Shown piece after piece: positions 42,616 through 50,226 of a DNA stretch of 64,000 nucleotides. How positions within the stretch are numbered: position 1 is the stretch's first letter; every line of letters begins with the position of its first letter. A program made the position numbers and the translations under genes. This DNA comes from Ilumatobacteraceae bacterium (GTDB taxonomy: Bacteria > Actinomycetota > Acidimicrobiia > Acidimicrobiales > Ilumatobacteraceae). The DNA is taken from contig JALHOG010000010.1 in the NCBI GenBank assembly GCA_022843125.1, forward strand, positions 1 to 64,000, given 5' to 3'. The notes under the pieces are model-generated. The model ran no database searches. It worked only from the letters and a program-made list of their open reading frames with translations, and was not told the DNA's origin.

Positions 42616-43842
42616 TCACGCCGCCGCCTTGCGACTCGGTGGGCCGGTGGAGAGGACGGCGCCGTCGGGCATCGTGATGGTGAGCTCGCGGTTGGGGCCG
42701 AGCACCAGCTGCCATCGCTCCCGGTGGAGCATGGCGTGGTGGTGCGGGCAGACCGGCAGGAGGTTCGCGAGGGCGGTGCGGCCGCCGTGCTCCCACTCGT
42801 GGACGTGGTGGAGCTTGGTGTGGCGGTAGTGGACCTCGCACCCGGGGATCGAGCAGGTGGCGTACAGGGCGTTGAGGGCCCGGCGCTGGGCGCGGTTGGC
42901 GAGGCGGGTGGTGCGACCGAGGTCGAGCGCACCCGGTGCGTGGAGGACCACGCCGTTGCGGACCACGACGGTGTTGACGTCGACCTGGTCGGACCCCATC
43001 AGGTGGGCGAGGACCCGGAGCGGCACCTCGACGGGGATCCCCCAGTCGACCGCGGGGCCACCCGCGCCGTCGGACTGTGACGCATCGACGACCACCACGT
43101 GGTCGGGACGACCGGAGCGGGCGGTGCGACCCTGCCCGGTGACCAGCGCCACCACGGCGAGGGCTGCGAGGTGTCGCTGCTTGAGGACCGGATCGGTGGG
43201 GCAGGTGGCAGGGGTCTGCTGCGCGAACAGCGCCTCGATCTGGGCCTGCACCCGTGCGTCGAACGCGACGCCGGTGAGCGGATCGAGACGGCCGGCGTAG
43301 CAGTACATCCCCTCGGCGTCTGTCCAGCTGCGGTGGGACACCGCCCGCTGCTGCCGTTCGAGCCGACTGGTGCCGTCGTCGCGCTCGACAGCTCGCCGTT
43401 CGAGATCGAGCCGGTTGCGGAACTGGCGCACGGTCGCCGCTGCGGCGACGGCGACCAGCGACCGAACCCGCTCGATGAGCTCGTTGCGCGCCGGGCCCTC
43501 GATCGCCTTGGCCGTGTTGGTGATGGCATCGACGTGGGCGGCGGTGATGGTGGCGGCGGAGAGGGCCGCGGCGAACTCGGGCAGTGCGGCGAGGGTGGCG
43601 GCGCGCTCGGTGGCCTTCAGGGCCTCGCCGAGCGACGTGCGGGTGCACTCGGCGATGGTGCGCTCGGGGAACGACACCTGCGGGCGGAGCCGCTCGATCA
43701 TGGCGGCGTCGGCCGCTGCCAGCCACGCCCGCAACTCGGACGACGCCCGCAACCCGACCTCGATCGACCCCGCGTCGGCCCCGGCGTCGCCGCGCACGGC
43801 ATCGACCCGCCGCATCTGCTCGATCACCAGTTCGAACTCCAT
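42616..43842 (-). CDS. DUF222 domain HNH endonuclease (13E12-repeat type)
   Basis: 408 residues from the ATG at 43842. The N-terminal DUF222 region is helical (LRAWLAAADAAMIERLRP, LPEFAAALSAATITAAHVDA). The C-terminal HNH nuclease reads CSIPGCEVHYRHTKLHHVHE then WEHGGRTALANLLPVCPHHH, with paired Cys and the His-Asn-His core. This architecture is shared with mycobacterial REP13E12 proteins, which are repeated and mobile in those genomes. Many copies per genome are typical of actinobacteria. CAGACT lies 6 bases before the ATG. It diverges from a broken gene 22 bases away. Confidence 0.9.
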   Translation of the reverse strand: MEFELVIEQMRRVDAVRGDAGADAGSIEVGLRASSELRAWLAAADAAMIERLRPQVSFPERTIAECTRTSLGEALKATERAATLAALPEFAAALSAATITAAHVDAITNTAKAIEGPARNELIERVRSLVAVAAAATVRQFRNRLDLERRAVERDDGTSRLERQQRAVSHRSWTDAEGMYCYAGRLDPLTGVAFDARVQAQIEALFAQQTPATCPTDPVLKQRHLAALAVVALVTGQGRTARSGRPDHVVVVDASQSDGAGGPAVDWGIPVEVPLRVLAHLMGSDQVDVNTVVVRNGVVLHAPGALDLGRTTRLANRAQRRALNALYATCSIPGCEVHYRHTKLHHVHEWEHGGRTALANLLPVCPHHHAMLHRERWQLVLGPNRELTITMPDGAVLSTGPPSRKAAA

Positions 43843-43864
43843 GTGATCAGTCTGACAGGGGGGT

Positions 43865-44641
43865 GTGACAACGGCGAGGTCGCAGAAGACGCTGTCCAAT
43901 CCGCCGCAGGTCCTCACGCAAGCAAGATCGAGCAAGATCGAGCAAGCAACCGGATTCCTCGCATCAGCACAACAGCTCGAAGCAGCCGCGGACTACGGCG
44001 GCGCGGCCACGCAGCTCCGCAGAGCCGTCACGACCGCTGGCGACAGCGCGTGGTACGTGCTCACCGACTCCAACGTCGCGACCCGTTCGAGCTTGACAGT
44101 GGCGAACAGCGATATCGGTGGCCGCGCGTTCACCGGCGCGGCCACGAATCTGTCATCGTGATCCGTCGGCACGCAACTGCCCGTGAACGGGGCACGAGTC
44201 GATCTCATGGTCGGCGCAGCACTCAACGCCACCAACGGCACCGCCGCGAAAGGTTCGATCACCTACGCCACCACGCGCACCCCGACCGTGTGGGCACCGA
44301 ACGGTACGATCGCCCAAGCGCCCGCGGCGGTCGACGCCACAGCAACGACCGACGCCCTCCAAGACAGCCTTTGGAAAAGCGGCAGCCACCAACAGCTCAG
44401 CGACACACCCACCAACACCCAAGATCGCGAACTCCGAAGCCGCCTACTCTGGGTCTTCCCCGACGCAACCACCCTCACCATCGGACCCAGCGTCGCATGG
44501 GAAGGCACGATCCTCGCCCCCAACGCAGCCGTGACCGTCTCCGGTTCGGTCCCCATCCGCGGCACGCTCATCGCCCACAACGTGACTGGCGTCGCCACCC
44601 TGCGCAGCTACCCCCTAGCCCCACAACTCGAACTCCCTTGA
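43865..44641 (+). pseudogene. Choice-of-anchor A domain gene, interrupted by in-frame UGA
   Basis: One reading frame runs from a GTG at 43865 to 44641 but is broken by a TGA at 44159-44161. Upstream (98 codons): AWYVLTDSNVATRSSLTVAN, then SDIGGRAFTG. Downstream: VDLMVGAALNATNGTAAKGS, and TLTIGPSVAWEGTILAPNAAV with IRGTLIAHNV. Together they match the choice-of-anchor A fold of surface proteins. There is no signal peptide at the 5' end, which also suggests truncation near the HNH gene. Either a pseudogene or two separate fragments; a GTG at 44183 could restart the second part. Codons are more A/C-ending than in neighbouring housekeeping genes. Confidence 0.65.
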
Positions 44642-45138
44642 CCACCTCGAACCGCCCTGTTGATCTCCCTTCGAGCGGACGATCGGCAACACCGAAGCTG
44701 CTGCGCGCCGCGGTCGGCTCGATCCTGTGCACCACGGCCGCTGCTGGTTGCGCATCGAGATATGACGGACCCACCGCGTGCGATGTCAACGAGCGGGAGA
44801 CGATCCTCAATGCTCGGCTACCGAACAGCGGGGAGCCGTCAGCGCCGTTCGACATCACCGGCACCGGCCAGGTGTTCGTCGCCGTCACCGATGATCCCAC
44901 CTACAACCTCGCCGCCATTGTTCGCAGCGTGAAATCCTTGTATCTCCTCGAGGATGGCGCCGAACCGAGTTACGCACTCGACCCCGACCGCCAACCTGGA
45001 GAATACAGGCAGCCGATCGACCCCGAGATCGAGTTCCAGGACACCAGCGAGTATCGCGTTATCGATGTCGAACCCGGTTCGTACCGGCTGTACAGCAACC
45101 TCAGTAACCCGATGATCGATGTCGTCCGATGCCCGTAA
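44638..45138 (+). CDS. Hypothetical lipoprotein, 166 aa
   Basis: 166 residues from a TTG at 44638, sharing TTGA with the stop of the preceding broken gene. The N-terminus has a basic start and a hydrophobic stretch ending at a lipobox TAAAGC near residue 40, so it should be lipid-anchored. The exposed domain contains GQVFVAVTDDPTYNLAAIV and ends VEPGSYRLYSNLSNPMIDVV, beta-rich. I do not recognise the family. Coupling to the choice-of-anchor A frame suggests that both once encoded surface components. Confidence 0.5.
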   Translation: MTTSNRPVDLPSSGRSATPKLLRAAVGSILCTTAAAGCASRYDGPTACDVNERETILNARLPNSGEPSAPFDITGTGQVFVAVTDDPTYNLAAIVRSVKSLYLLEDGAEPSYALDPDRQPGEYRQPIDPEIEFQDTSEYRVIDVEPGSYRLYSNLSNPMIDVVRCP

Positions 45139-45241
45139 CCCCTCCTGCGACTGCGACATCATCGACTCGCCGGGTGGCAACGAGTGCGAAACGTTGCGCG
45201 AACACGGTCCGGCTCGCAGGTCCCGCCGAGCGCGCCGGTCG

Positions 45242-45247
45242 TACCGT
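45242..45247 (+). promoter_or_regulatory. Leaderless-type -10 hexamer for the DUF3179 gene
   Basis: TACCGT, 6 bases before the ATG at 45254. Confidence 0.5.
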
Positions 45248-45253
45248 TCGGCC

Positions 45254-46651
45254 ATGCGCCGGATCGCCACCACCATCGCCGTCGGAGCGCTCGTTCTCGC
45301 CGGCTGCAGCAGCGGCAAGTCGGAGCAGGGCGGCGGGGCCGTCCAGGGGCCGGCCACGCCCGTACCGACTGCGGCCGTCCCGCCCGCTCCCGACGTACCG
45401 ACGGGGCCCAACGACGCCGCGACCGCGGCGTTCGACGAGATCCTCGAGACCATCCCGACCGGTCTGCTCACCCCCGGTCTCATCAGTGAGTTCGCCGCCG
45501 TCGGCGACGCCCGCCACGCCTGGCTGATCAGCGACCTGCTCCGCTTCGCCGGGCCGAGCCCGGAGGCGACCGCGCTGGTCGACGGGTTCGAGTCGTTGAC
45601 GGGCGTCGACGCCGACGACCTCGGGGACGGCGGCGCCAGCCCCTGGAACGCGGTCACCAACCTGCTCATCGCGTGGGACACGCCCGCACCGCCCGACTAC
45701 CAGCGACTGAAGGGCGAACTGTTCACGATCGTCGAGCCCGGCTGGGCGCCGTTCTTCGACGACCCCGATGCCGAGATCGATTGGCGGTGGGTGAGCTGGG
45801 GCGGCGTGTTCATCGACGATCGGCCGCTCGGTGCGACCGACCGCTGCGGCGCCCGCGGCTGCATCCCCGCCCTCGACGATCCGACGCTCGTGCCGGCAGA
45901 CGAGGGCGACTACTACCCCGACGATGCGATCGTCTTCGGTGTGACCGAGGGCGACGAGGCGGTCGCGTTCCCGAAGAACGTGATGGAGATCCACGAGATG
46001 GTGAACATCACGATCGGCGGTCGCCGGTTCGGCATCCCGTACTGCACCCTGTGCGGGTCGGCTCAGGCGTTCTTCGCCGACGAGGTGCCCGCCGGCGTCG
46101 AGGTCCCGATCCTGCGCACCTCGGGTCTGCTGTCGCGCTCCAACAAGGTGATGTACGACCTCGTCACCAGCTCGGTGTTCGACACGTTCACCGGTGAGGC
46201 GGTGAGCGGGCCGCTACGCGAAGCCGGGGTGGCGCTCGAGCAGAACTCGGTGTCGGTGTCGACGTGGGGCGAGTGGAAGGAGGCGCACCCGAACACGACA
46301 ATCGTCGCGGAGGACGGTGGGATCGGTCGCACTTATGAAGCGGATCCGCTCGGCGGTCGTGACGACGACGGGCCGATCTTCCCGGTCGGCGACGTCGACC
46401 CGCGCCTCGGGGTGCAGGCGGCCGTGGTCGGTGTGGTGCTCGACGACGGGACCACGATCGCGTTCCCGACCCAGCAGGTCCGCTCCGCGATGCTCGACGG
46501 TGACGAGGTCGAGTTCGACGGTGTCCGCCTCCGCCGCGACGGTGGCGGCTTCATCGCCGTCGTCGACGACGAGGAGGTCGCCGCCCACGAAGCGTTCTGG
46601 TTCGCCTGGAGCCAGTTCCACCCCGACACCCAGCTCTGGACCGCCCCCTGA
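45254..46651 (+). CDS. DUF3179 domain lipoprotein
   Basis: 465 residues from the ATG at 45254. Signal peptide with lipobox LAGC at residue 18, then a Pro/Ala-rich linker. The DUF3179 region has VNITIGGRRFGIPYCTLCGS followed by AQAFF, with the paired Cys characteristic of the family, LLSRSNKVMYD and DTFTGEAVSGPL. The family occurs on many bacterial and archaeal surfaces; a metal site at the CTLC motif has been suggested but no reaction is established. It is a single gene, with a convergent membrane protein gene 19 bases downstream. Confidence 0.85.
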   Translation: MRRIATTIAVGALVLAGCSSGKSEQGGGAVQGPATPVPTAAVPPAPDVPTGPNDAATAAFDEILETIPTGLLTPGLISEFAAVGDARHAWLISDLLRFAGPSPEATALVDGFESLTGVDADDLGDGGASPWNAVTNLLIAWDTPAPPDYQRLKGELFTIVEPGWAPFFDDPDAEIDWRWVSWGGVFIDDRPLGATDRCGARGCIPALDDPTLVPADEGDYYPDDAIVFGVTEGDEAVAFPKNVMEIHEMVNITIGGRRFGIPYCTLCGSAQAFFADEVPAGVEVPILRTSGLLSRSNKVMYDLVTSSVFDTFTGEAVSGPLREAGVALEQNSVSVSTWGEWKEAHPNTTIVAEDGGIGRTYEADPLGGRDDDGPIFPVGDVDPRLGVQAAVVGVVLDDGTTIAFPTQQVRSAMLDGDEVEFDGVRLRRDGGGFIAVVDDEEVAAHEAFWFAWSQFHPDTQLWTAP

Positions 46652-46670
46652 CCCGCCCGCCCGCCGCCCC

Positions 46671-47240
46671 TCATCGAGCCGACAGCGGGAGTCTGCCCCA
46701 GGCGTCGAGGCGGTCCTCGCGGCCGTCTCGGGAAAGACGGACCGAGCACACGCTTCCACGCGGCGAGCACTCGATCTCGATGTGGATACCGGCGTCACGC
46801 AGAGCGAGTGAGGAGTTGCCGATCAACGCCAAACCGCGACCGGCCGGAAGTGCGACAAGCGAAGCCGCCCCTTTCGCCGAACTCGATGCGGTCAGCACGC
46901 TTCCGCCGATCGCGTCCTGTCGAGCCTCCACGAAACACAACCGTCGAAAGCCGCCATCGGTGTGCAGACGTATCCGGACCTGCCCAACGATCGCGCCGGC
47001 GACGATGATCACGACGAGCACGGTCAACCACGTCGCCACGGAGCCGTCGTTGACGTTGCGCGCGAGCAGGAGCATGGCCATACCGAGTGCCAACGACCCG
47101 CCCGCCCTCCACCACGCTCGCAACCGCGACCGTACGACGCGCTGATACCGCACGACACTGAGTTCACCGTCGTCGTCGAGGAGGTCTTCTTCGACTCCCA
47201 GGACCTGAGCCAGGGGGATGCGAGTACCAGGGCTCAGCAT
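46671..47240 (-). CDS. Hypothetical membrane protein, 189 aa
   Basis: Two hydrophobic helices (SLALGMAMLLLARN and WLTVLVVIIVAGAIVG) follow a cytoplasmic N-terminus with VLGVEEDLLDDDGELSVVRY. The C-terminal half is a beta-rich soluble domain (FRRLCFVEARQD, GRGLALIGNSSLAL). I do not recognise the family. It is the first of a run of small minus-strand membrane or lipoprotein genes with no clear function. Confidence 0.5.
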   Translation of the reverse strand: MLSPGTRIPLAQVLGVEEDLLDDDGELSVVRYQRVVRSRLRAWWRAGGSLALGMAMLLLARNVNDGSVATWLTVLVVIIVAGAIVGQVRIRLHTDGGFRRLCFVEARQDAIGGSVLTASSSAKGAASLVALPAGRGLALIGNSSLALRDAGIHIEIECSPRGSVCSVRLSRDGREDRLDAWGRLPLSAR

Positions 47241-47310
47241 GCCGCGCAGCGTACGCGCGCGGCTTCCTGGCCCGGAGCCCGGTCAGGCTGGTTGGCGTAG
47301 TTCCACTCGT

Positions 47311-47700
47311 TCATGGGTTGAACGGCAGCCCAGCCTCGTCGAGCATCGTCATCACCTCGACCGGGCACTCCCGCCGGAGGCGAATGCTGTATTCGTCGTC
47401 GGTGCCCGCCCGATCCCACACCTCGGTTGCGACGACGACCCCGAACTCGCGGTCTGCCGAGCCGTCGGACGACAACCACCTCAGTGCAACGTCGACGGTG
47501 GCGCATCCGTCCTCACGATCGGTACCGCTGTCGCCGCGATCAACCAGCGAGTCGATCACCATCACGAGCGCCACCACAGCGAAGACGCCTGCGAGTGGGA
47601 ACAGGAGCACGTGGAGCAAGCCGTACTTGATGCCGACGGCGGTGTCAGCCTCGGGCGTTCCCCTCGTAACGCCTTCTGTATCGGCGCGACCAGTCGGCAA
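47311..47700 (-). CDS. Hypothetical small membrane protein
   Basis: About 129 residues if read from the TTG at 47700; the start is uncertain because it overlaps the preceding small frame by 56 bases. One membrane helix (LLFPLAGVFAVVALVMVI) is followed by a soluble domain EFGVVVATEVWDRAG, with a Cys pair (DGCATVD, RRECPVEV). No family recognised. Its general layout, a membrane helix with a small exposed domain, is like its neighbours. Confidence 0.4.
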   Translation of the reverse strand: MPTGRADTEGVTRGTPEADTAVGIKYGLLHVLLFPLAGVFAVVALVMVIDSLVDRGDSGTDREDGCATVDVALRWLSSDGSADREFGVVVATEVWDRAGTDDEYSIRLRRECPVEVMTMLDEAGLPFNP

Positions 47701-47749
47701 GCGCGGCTGTCACCACCGCCAGGATCAAAACTGCCACCGCACCCGTCAC
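47645..47749 (-). CDS. Putative 34-aa membrane peptide, or tail of a frameshifted gene
   Basis: A GTG at 47749 shares GTGA with the stop of the gene at 47746-48012 and opens a 34-residue frame: a helix VAVLILAVVTAALADW then an Arg-rich tail RRYRRRYEG. It could be a real coupled peptide. Alternatively it is the second helix of a DUF3592-like protein whose two halves have been separated by a frameshift. Confidence 0.3.
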   Translation of the reverse strand: MTGAVAVLILAVVTAALADWSRRYRRRYEGNARG

Positions 47750-48012
47750 GGCACGATTCCGTACGGGTGAGCGTTGTACTCGTCGTCCAGTCCTGCGACC
47801 ACGCGCTGAACGACCGCACCGCCATGAACGGGCGTCGCTACGCACACTTCGGCGTATTGCCAGGCGCCGCCACGATCGAGCCGGAACCGAGACATCCTCA
47901 CGAAGTGACAGCCCGGACGGACGCCACGAGTCGTGTCCGGCTTCGGGTGGCAAGAGGCGAAGAGTGCCGCAACACCCTGGGCGATGAACCCGACACCTAC
48001 GACAAGCGCCAT
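47746..48012 (-). CDS. Hypothetical membrane-anchored protein, DUF3592-like
   Basis: 88 residues: an N-terminal helix (ALVVGVGFIAQGVAALF), then a small exposed domain with WQYAEVCVATPV and DEYNAHPYG. DUF3592 proteins have a helix, a similar W-x-A-x-V domain and a second helix; here the second helix lies in another frame directly after the stop (47645-47749). Function unknown. Confidence 0.35.
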   Translation of the reverse strand: MALVVGVGFIAQGVAALFASCHPKPDTTRGVRPGCHFVRMSRFRLDRGGAWQYAEVCVATPVHGGAVVQRVVAGLDDEYNAHPYGIVP

Positions 48013-48050
48013 CGCCGCCTACCCCGCCGACTCCGGCTGTTGCGACGCCG

Positions 48051-48716
48051 TCATGCGTTGTCGTCCCCGGTGAGCAGTCGGGCGCAGTCGGACTTCTCGA
48101 TCGACGCGGTGTCGGTCGAGCCGGCGACCTGGTACTCGACAGTCGAGTACTGGCCCGGCAAGCCCTCGAAGTCGACCGATTCGAGGCGGGCGGCGTCCAC
48201 CACGACGAGTCGTTGCACAGTCAGAGTCTCGTTCTGCACATACACCGCGAACCGGTCGAGCGCATCGTCCGACGGCGGCTCGGCCCGCAGACGCACATAC
48301 TTCTCCGCCACCGCCACCTCCACACGGGCCCGCCGCGCCACCTGCTCGACGTCGAACTCGTCGCCCTGCTCGAACCACAGCGACTCGATCCGCTCGACGT
48401 TCTCGCGACTGACCTCCCCGGACACCACGATCTCCGCCGCCCGCACCAAGTCGGTCCGCGACGACACCACCAACTCGGGGCCGACCGACCAGTCGCCGGC
48501 ATGGCCGAGCAACGAATGACACGCCGCCCCCGCCACGTCCCGCTCCGTCAAACGTCGCTCCCCACGCAGCATCGTCGACAGCGACGAGTCCTCGACGACG
48601 AACTCGCCCGGACGCACCGCCATGAACACCACCGACTCCTCGACCGCGGGATCGAGCCCGCCACACCCGGCAGTCACGACCACCACGGCGCAGCACGCCA
48701 ACACCACACGCATCAT
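48051..48716 (-). CDS. Hypothetical lipoprotein, 221 aa
   Basis: 221 residues from the ATG at 48716 (a GTG at 48728 is possible). Signal peptide MMRVVLACCAVVVVTAGC with lipobox TAGC. The mature part is helical and acidic: DLVRAAEIVVSGEVS, VEQVARRARVEVAVAEKYV, then a beta-rich end QNETLTVQRLVVVDAA. A GAGAG tract just upstream of the ATG could be the ribosome site. No family recognised. Confidence 0.55.
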   Translation of the reverse strand: MMRVVLACCAVVVVTAGCGGLDPAVEESVVFMAVRPGEFVVEDSSLSTMLRGERRLTERDVAGAACHSLLGHAGDWSVGPELVVSSRTDLVRAAEIVVSGEVSRENVERIESLWFEQGDEFDVEQVARRARVEVAVAEKYVRLRAEPPSDDALDRFAVYVQNETLTVQRLVVVDAARLESVDFEGLPGQYSTVEYQVAGSTDTASIEKSDCARLLTGDDNA

Positions 48717-48746
48717 CGGCACTCTCACATCATCGAGCGCCCCTCA

Positions 48747-49121
48747 TCAGACGGTCTCGCCCGCTTCTGCCGCCAGCCGGAGCGCGTCGTCGAACGTCGC
48801 GACGTCGAGACCGTGCGCCTGCGCGCACGCGAGGACGACGCAATCGGGCATCTTCAAGCCGGTCGCCACCCGGAGCCTCGCCAGTGCCAACGGGTCGAGG
48901 GGGCGGCTCGACACCATCATCCCGATCGCCTCCAAGCGAGCGACGACGTCGCTCTCACGTCCGCTGCGCGCCGGGTGCACCAGGACGTCGGCCAACGTCA
49001 ACGGATGCACGACGAACCGCTCGACCGACGACAGCACGTCGATCGCTTCGACGTGGTGGGCGTCTCGGTCGTCGAGCCAGCCGATGAGCACGCTCGCGTC
49101 GACGGCGATCAACTCGGCCAC
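48747..49121 (-). CDS. PIN-domain ribonuclease, VapC-like toxin
   Basis: 124 residues. PIN fold: LIAVDASVLIGWLDDRDAHH opens with the first catalytic Asp; a conserved Glu-equivalent region TLADVLVHP and the later GLKMPDCVVLACA (second Asp) and VATFDDALR (third acidic cluster) complete the metal site. VapC toxins cleave RNA. It overlaps the upstream antitoxin-like gene by 13 bases, the classic order with the antitoxin first. The family's start TTG/ATG here is ATG. Confidence 0.82.
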   Translation of the reverse strand: MAELIAVDASVLIGWLDDRDAHHVEAIDVLSSVERFVVHPLTLADVLVHPARSGRESDVVARLEAIGMMVSSRPLDPLALARLRVATGLKMPDCVVLACAQAHGLDVATFDDALRLAAEAGETV

Positions 49122-49348
49122 TCGTCGCTCAGCGCCTCGCGGGAGCGGTCCGGGTAGTGCTCCCCACCTGCCAACGCTTCCACGAGCTCCCGACGGGGTC
49201 GATCACTCATCGCCTCATGACCACGGCGAATCAACATCGTCACCAAGGCGGACGGGCTGAGCTCCGGATGCAACCGCTGCTCGACTGCGAGGATCTGCTC
49301 GAGGTCACCGGTCGCCGTGATGGTGATCCGCTGCTTGATCGTCGGCAT
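49109..49348 (-). CDS. VapB-like antitoxin
   Basis: 79 residues from the ATG at 49348: MPTIKQRITITATGDLEQIL followed by SPSALVTMLIRRGHEAM, a ribbon-helix-helix-like N-terminal half, and an acidic, flexible C-terminus (EHYPDRSREALSDEWPS) suited to toxin binding. The 13-base overlap with the PIN gene supports pairing. The 157 bases upstream show no clear operator repeat. Confidence 0.65.
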   Translation of the reverse strand: MPTIKQRITITATGDLEQILAVEQRLHPELSPSALVTMLIRRGHEAMSDRPRRELVEALAGGEHYPDRSREALSDEWPS

Positions 49349-49505
49349 CACACAAGTGAAACACCGACAGGCAGCCCGGTGTCGCACCCACCCGACGGCC
49401 GAGGGGGGCAGCGGTTGTTGAGGTGGGTGAGGTCGGGGGCGTGAAGGACGTCGCCGCTGTCGGCTCGGCCCAAGGGGCGGTCACCCTGGCCCGCCGGTGC
49501 TGTGG

Positions 49506-50006
49506 TCAGTGATTCCCCGGCGGTGGCGATTCGGGCTCCGAGTCGGCCGACCCCAGGCCGAGGTCCTCGATGTCGGCCAGATCCCTCAGGCGACCGGTCG
49601 CGAGCTTGTTGCGGCGAAGTTCGGCGCGCCCGATCACGGGCACCTCGACATCGCCGATCCGCACCAGCACCCGATGCTCGTACGCGTCGTCAAACTCGAC
49701 CCCGCTCACGAACGTCAGCAGATCGATCCGCTGAGGCTCACGACCCAGCTGGACCACCACGTCATCGGCAAGGAAGTCCTCGACGGCCAACCCGAGACCA
49801 CCGAACCCGAAATCACCCAACGCTTCGATGATCCGACTGGCGTTGTCCGGGTCGACCCGCACCCACACATCGAGATCCTTCGTGTAGCGCGGATGGCCAT
49901 GCGCCGCAACGGCGTAGCCCCCGACGATCAGGAACCGGACGTCACGATCGATGAAGCACGCGATGAACTCGCTGAAGTCGCGGTTCAGCTCCATCGGTCC
50001 ACCCAT
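49506..50006 (-). CDS. Nucleotidyltransferase-like protein (DUF6036/AbiEii-like)
   Basis: 166 residues. The nucleotidyltransferase core is visible: FLIVGGYAVAAHG (GG), RYTKDLDVWVR (D-x-D catalytic pair) and a third acidic residue in RIDLLTF. Such small minimal nucleotidyltransferases often work in toxin-antitoxin pairs (HEPN/MNT or AbiE-like). The last 50 residues include RAELRRNKLATGRLRDLADIE, as in related proteins. The gene overlaps the 60-residue gene upstream by 65 bases. Confidence 0.78.
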   Translation of the reverse strand: MGGPMELNRDFSEFIACFIDRDVRFLIVGGYAVAAHGHPRYTKDLDVWVRVDPDNASRIIEALGDFGFGGLGLAVEDFLADDVVVQLGREPQRIDLLTFVSGVEFDDAYEHRVLVRIGDVEVPVIGRAELRRNKLATGRLRDLADIEDLGLGSADSEPESPPPGNH

Positions 50007-50124
50007 GATGCTCCCGTCGAAGCTCCTCGACCATCGCCAACCGCTCCGCCATCGGCCGCGTCACCCAGTAACGCCAAGGTTCATCAGGCTCCGACAACCG
50101 CCTGACCGTGACCATGCGCTCCAC
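49942..50124 (-). CDS. Small antitoxin-like partner of the nucleotidyltransferase
   Basis: 60 residues: WRYWVTRPMAERLAMVEELR then RLQRVHRVLHRS. It is basic and helical, and lies just upstream of and overlapping the nucleotidyltransferase gene by 65 bases. Similar short W-rich, 'AERLAxVEELRR' proteins precede such transferases in other genomes (from memory, not checked). A role as antitoxin or adaptor is plausible. Confidence 0.5.
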   Translation of the reverse strand: MERMVTVRRLSEPDEPWRYWVTRPMAERLAMVEELRREHHGWTDGAEPRLQRVHRVLHRS

Positions 50125-50226
50125 CGCTCCAGCCTACCCGGCCCCCAAACCTGACGCCGTGAACCAGCCCTCGGGCAGGTTCGATCAGGTGTCACCGGAA
50201 GGTGCAGCAGACCCAGGCTGGCATCG

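Noticed and set aside
42616-43842. HNH protein considered as a homing endonuclease inside an intron or intein
   Set aside because: It is a free-standing gene with a DUF222 half and no flanking exon or splice motifs.
44159-44161. In-frame TGA considered as selenocysteine
   Set aside because: No SECIS-like hairpin is evident, the family has no selenoprotein tradition, and no sel genes are in the window. Decay is simpler.
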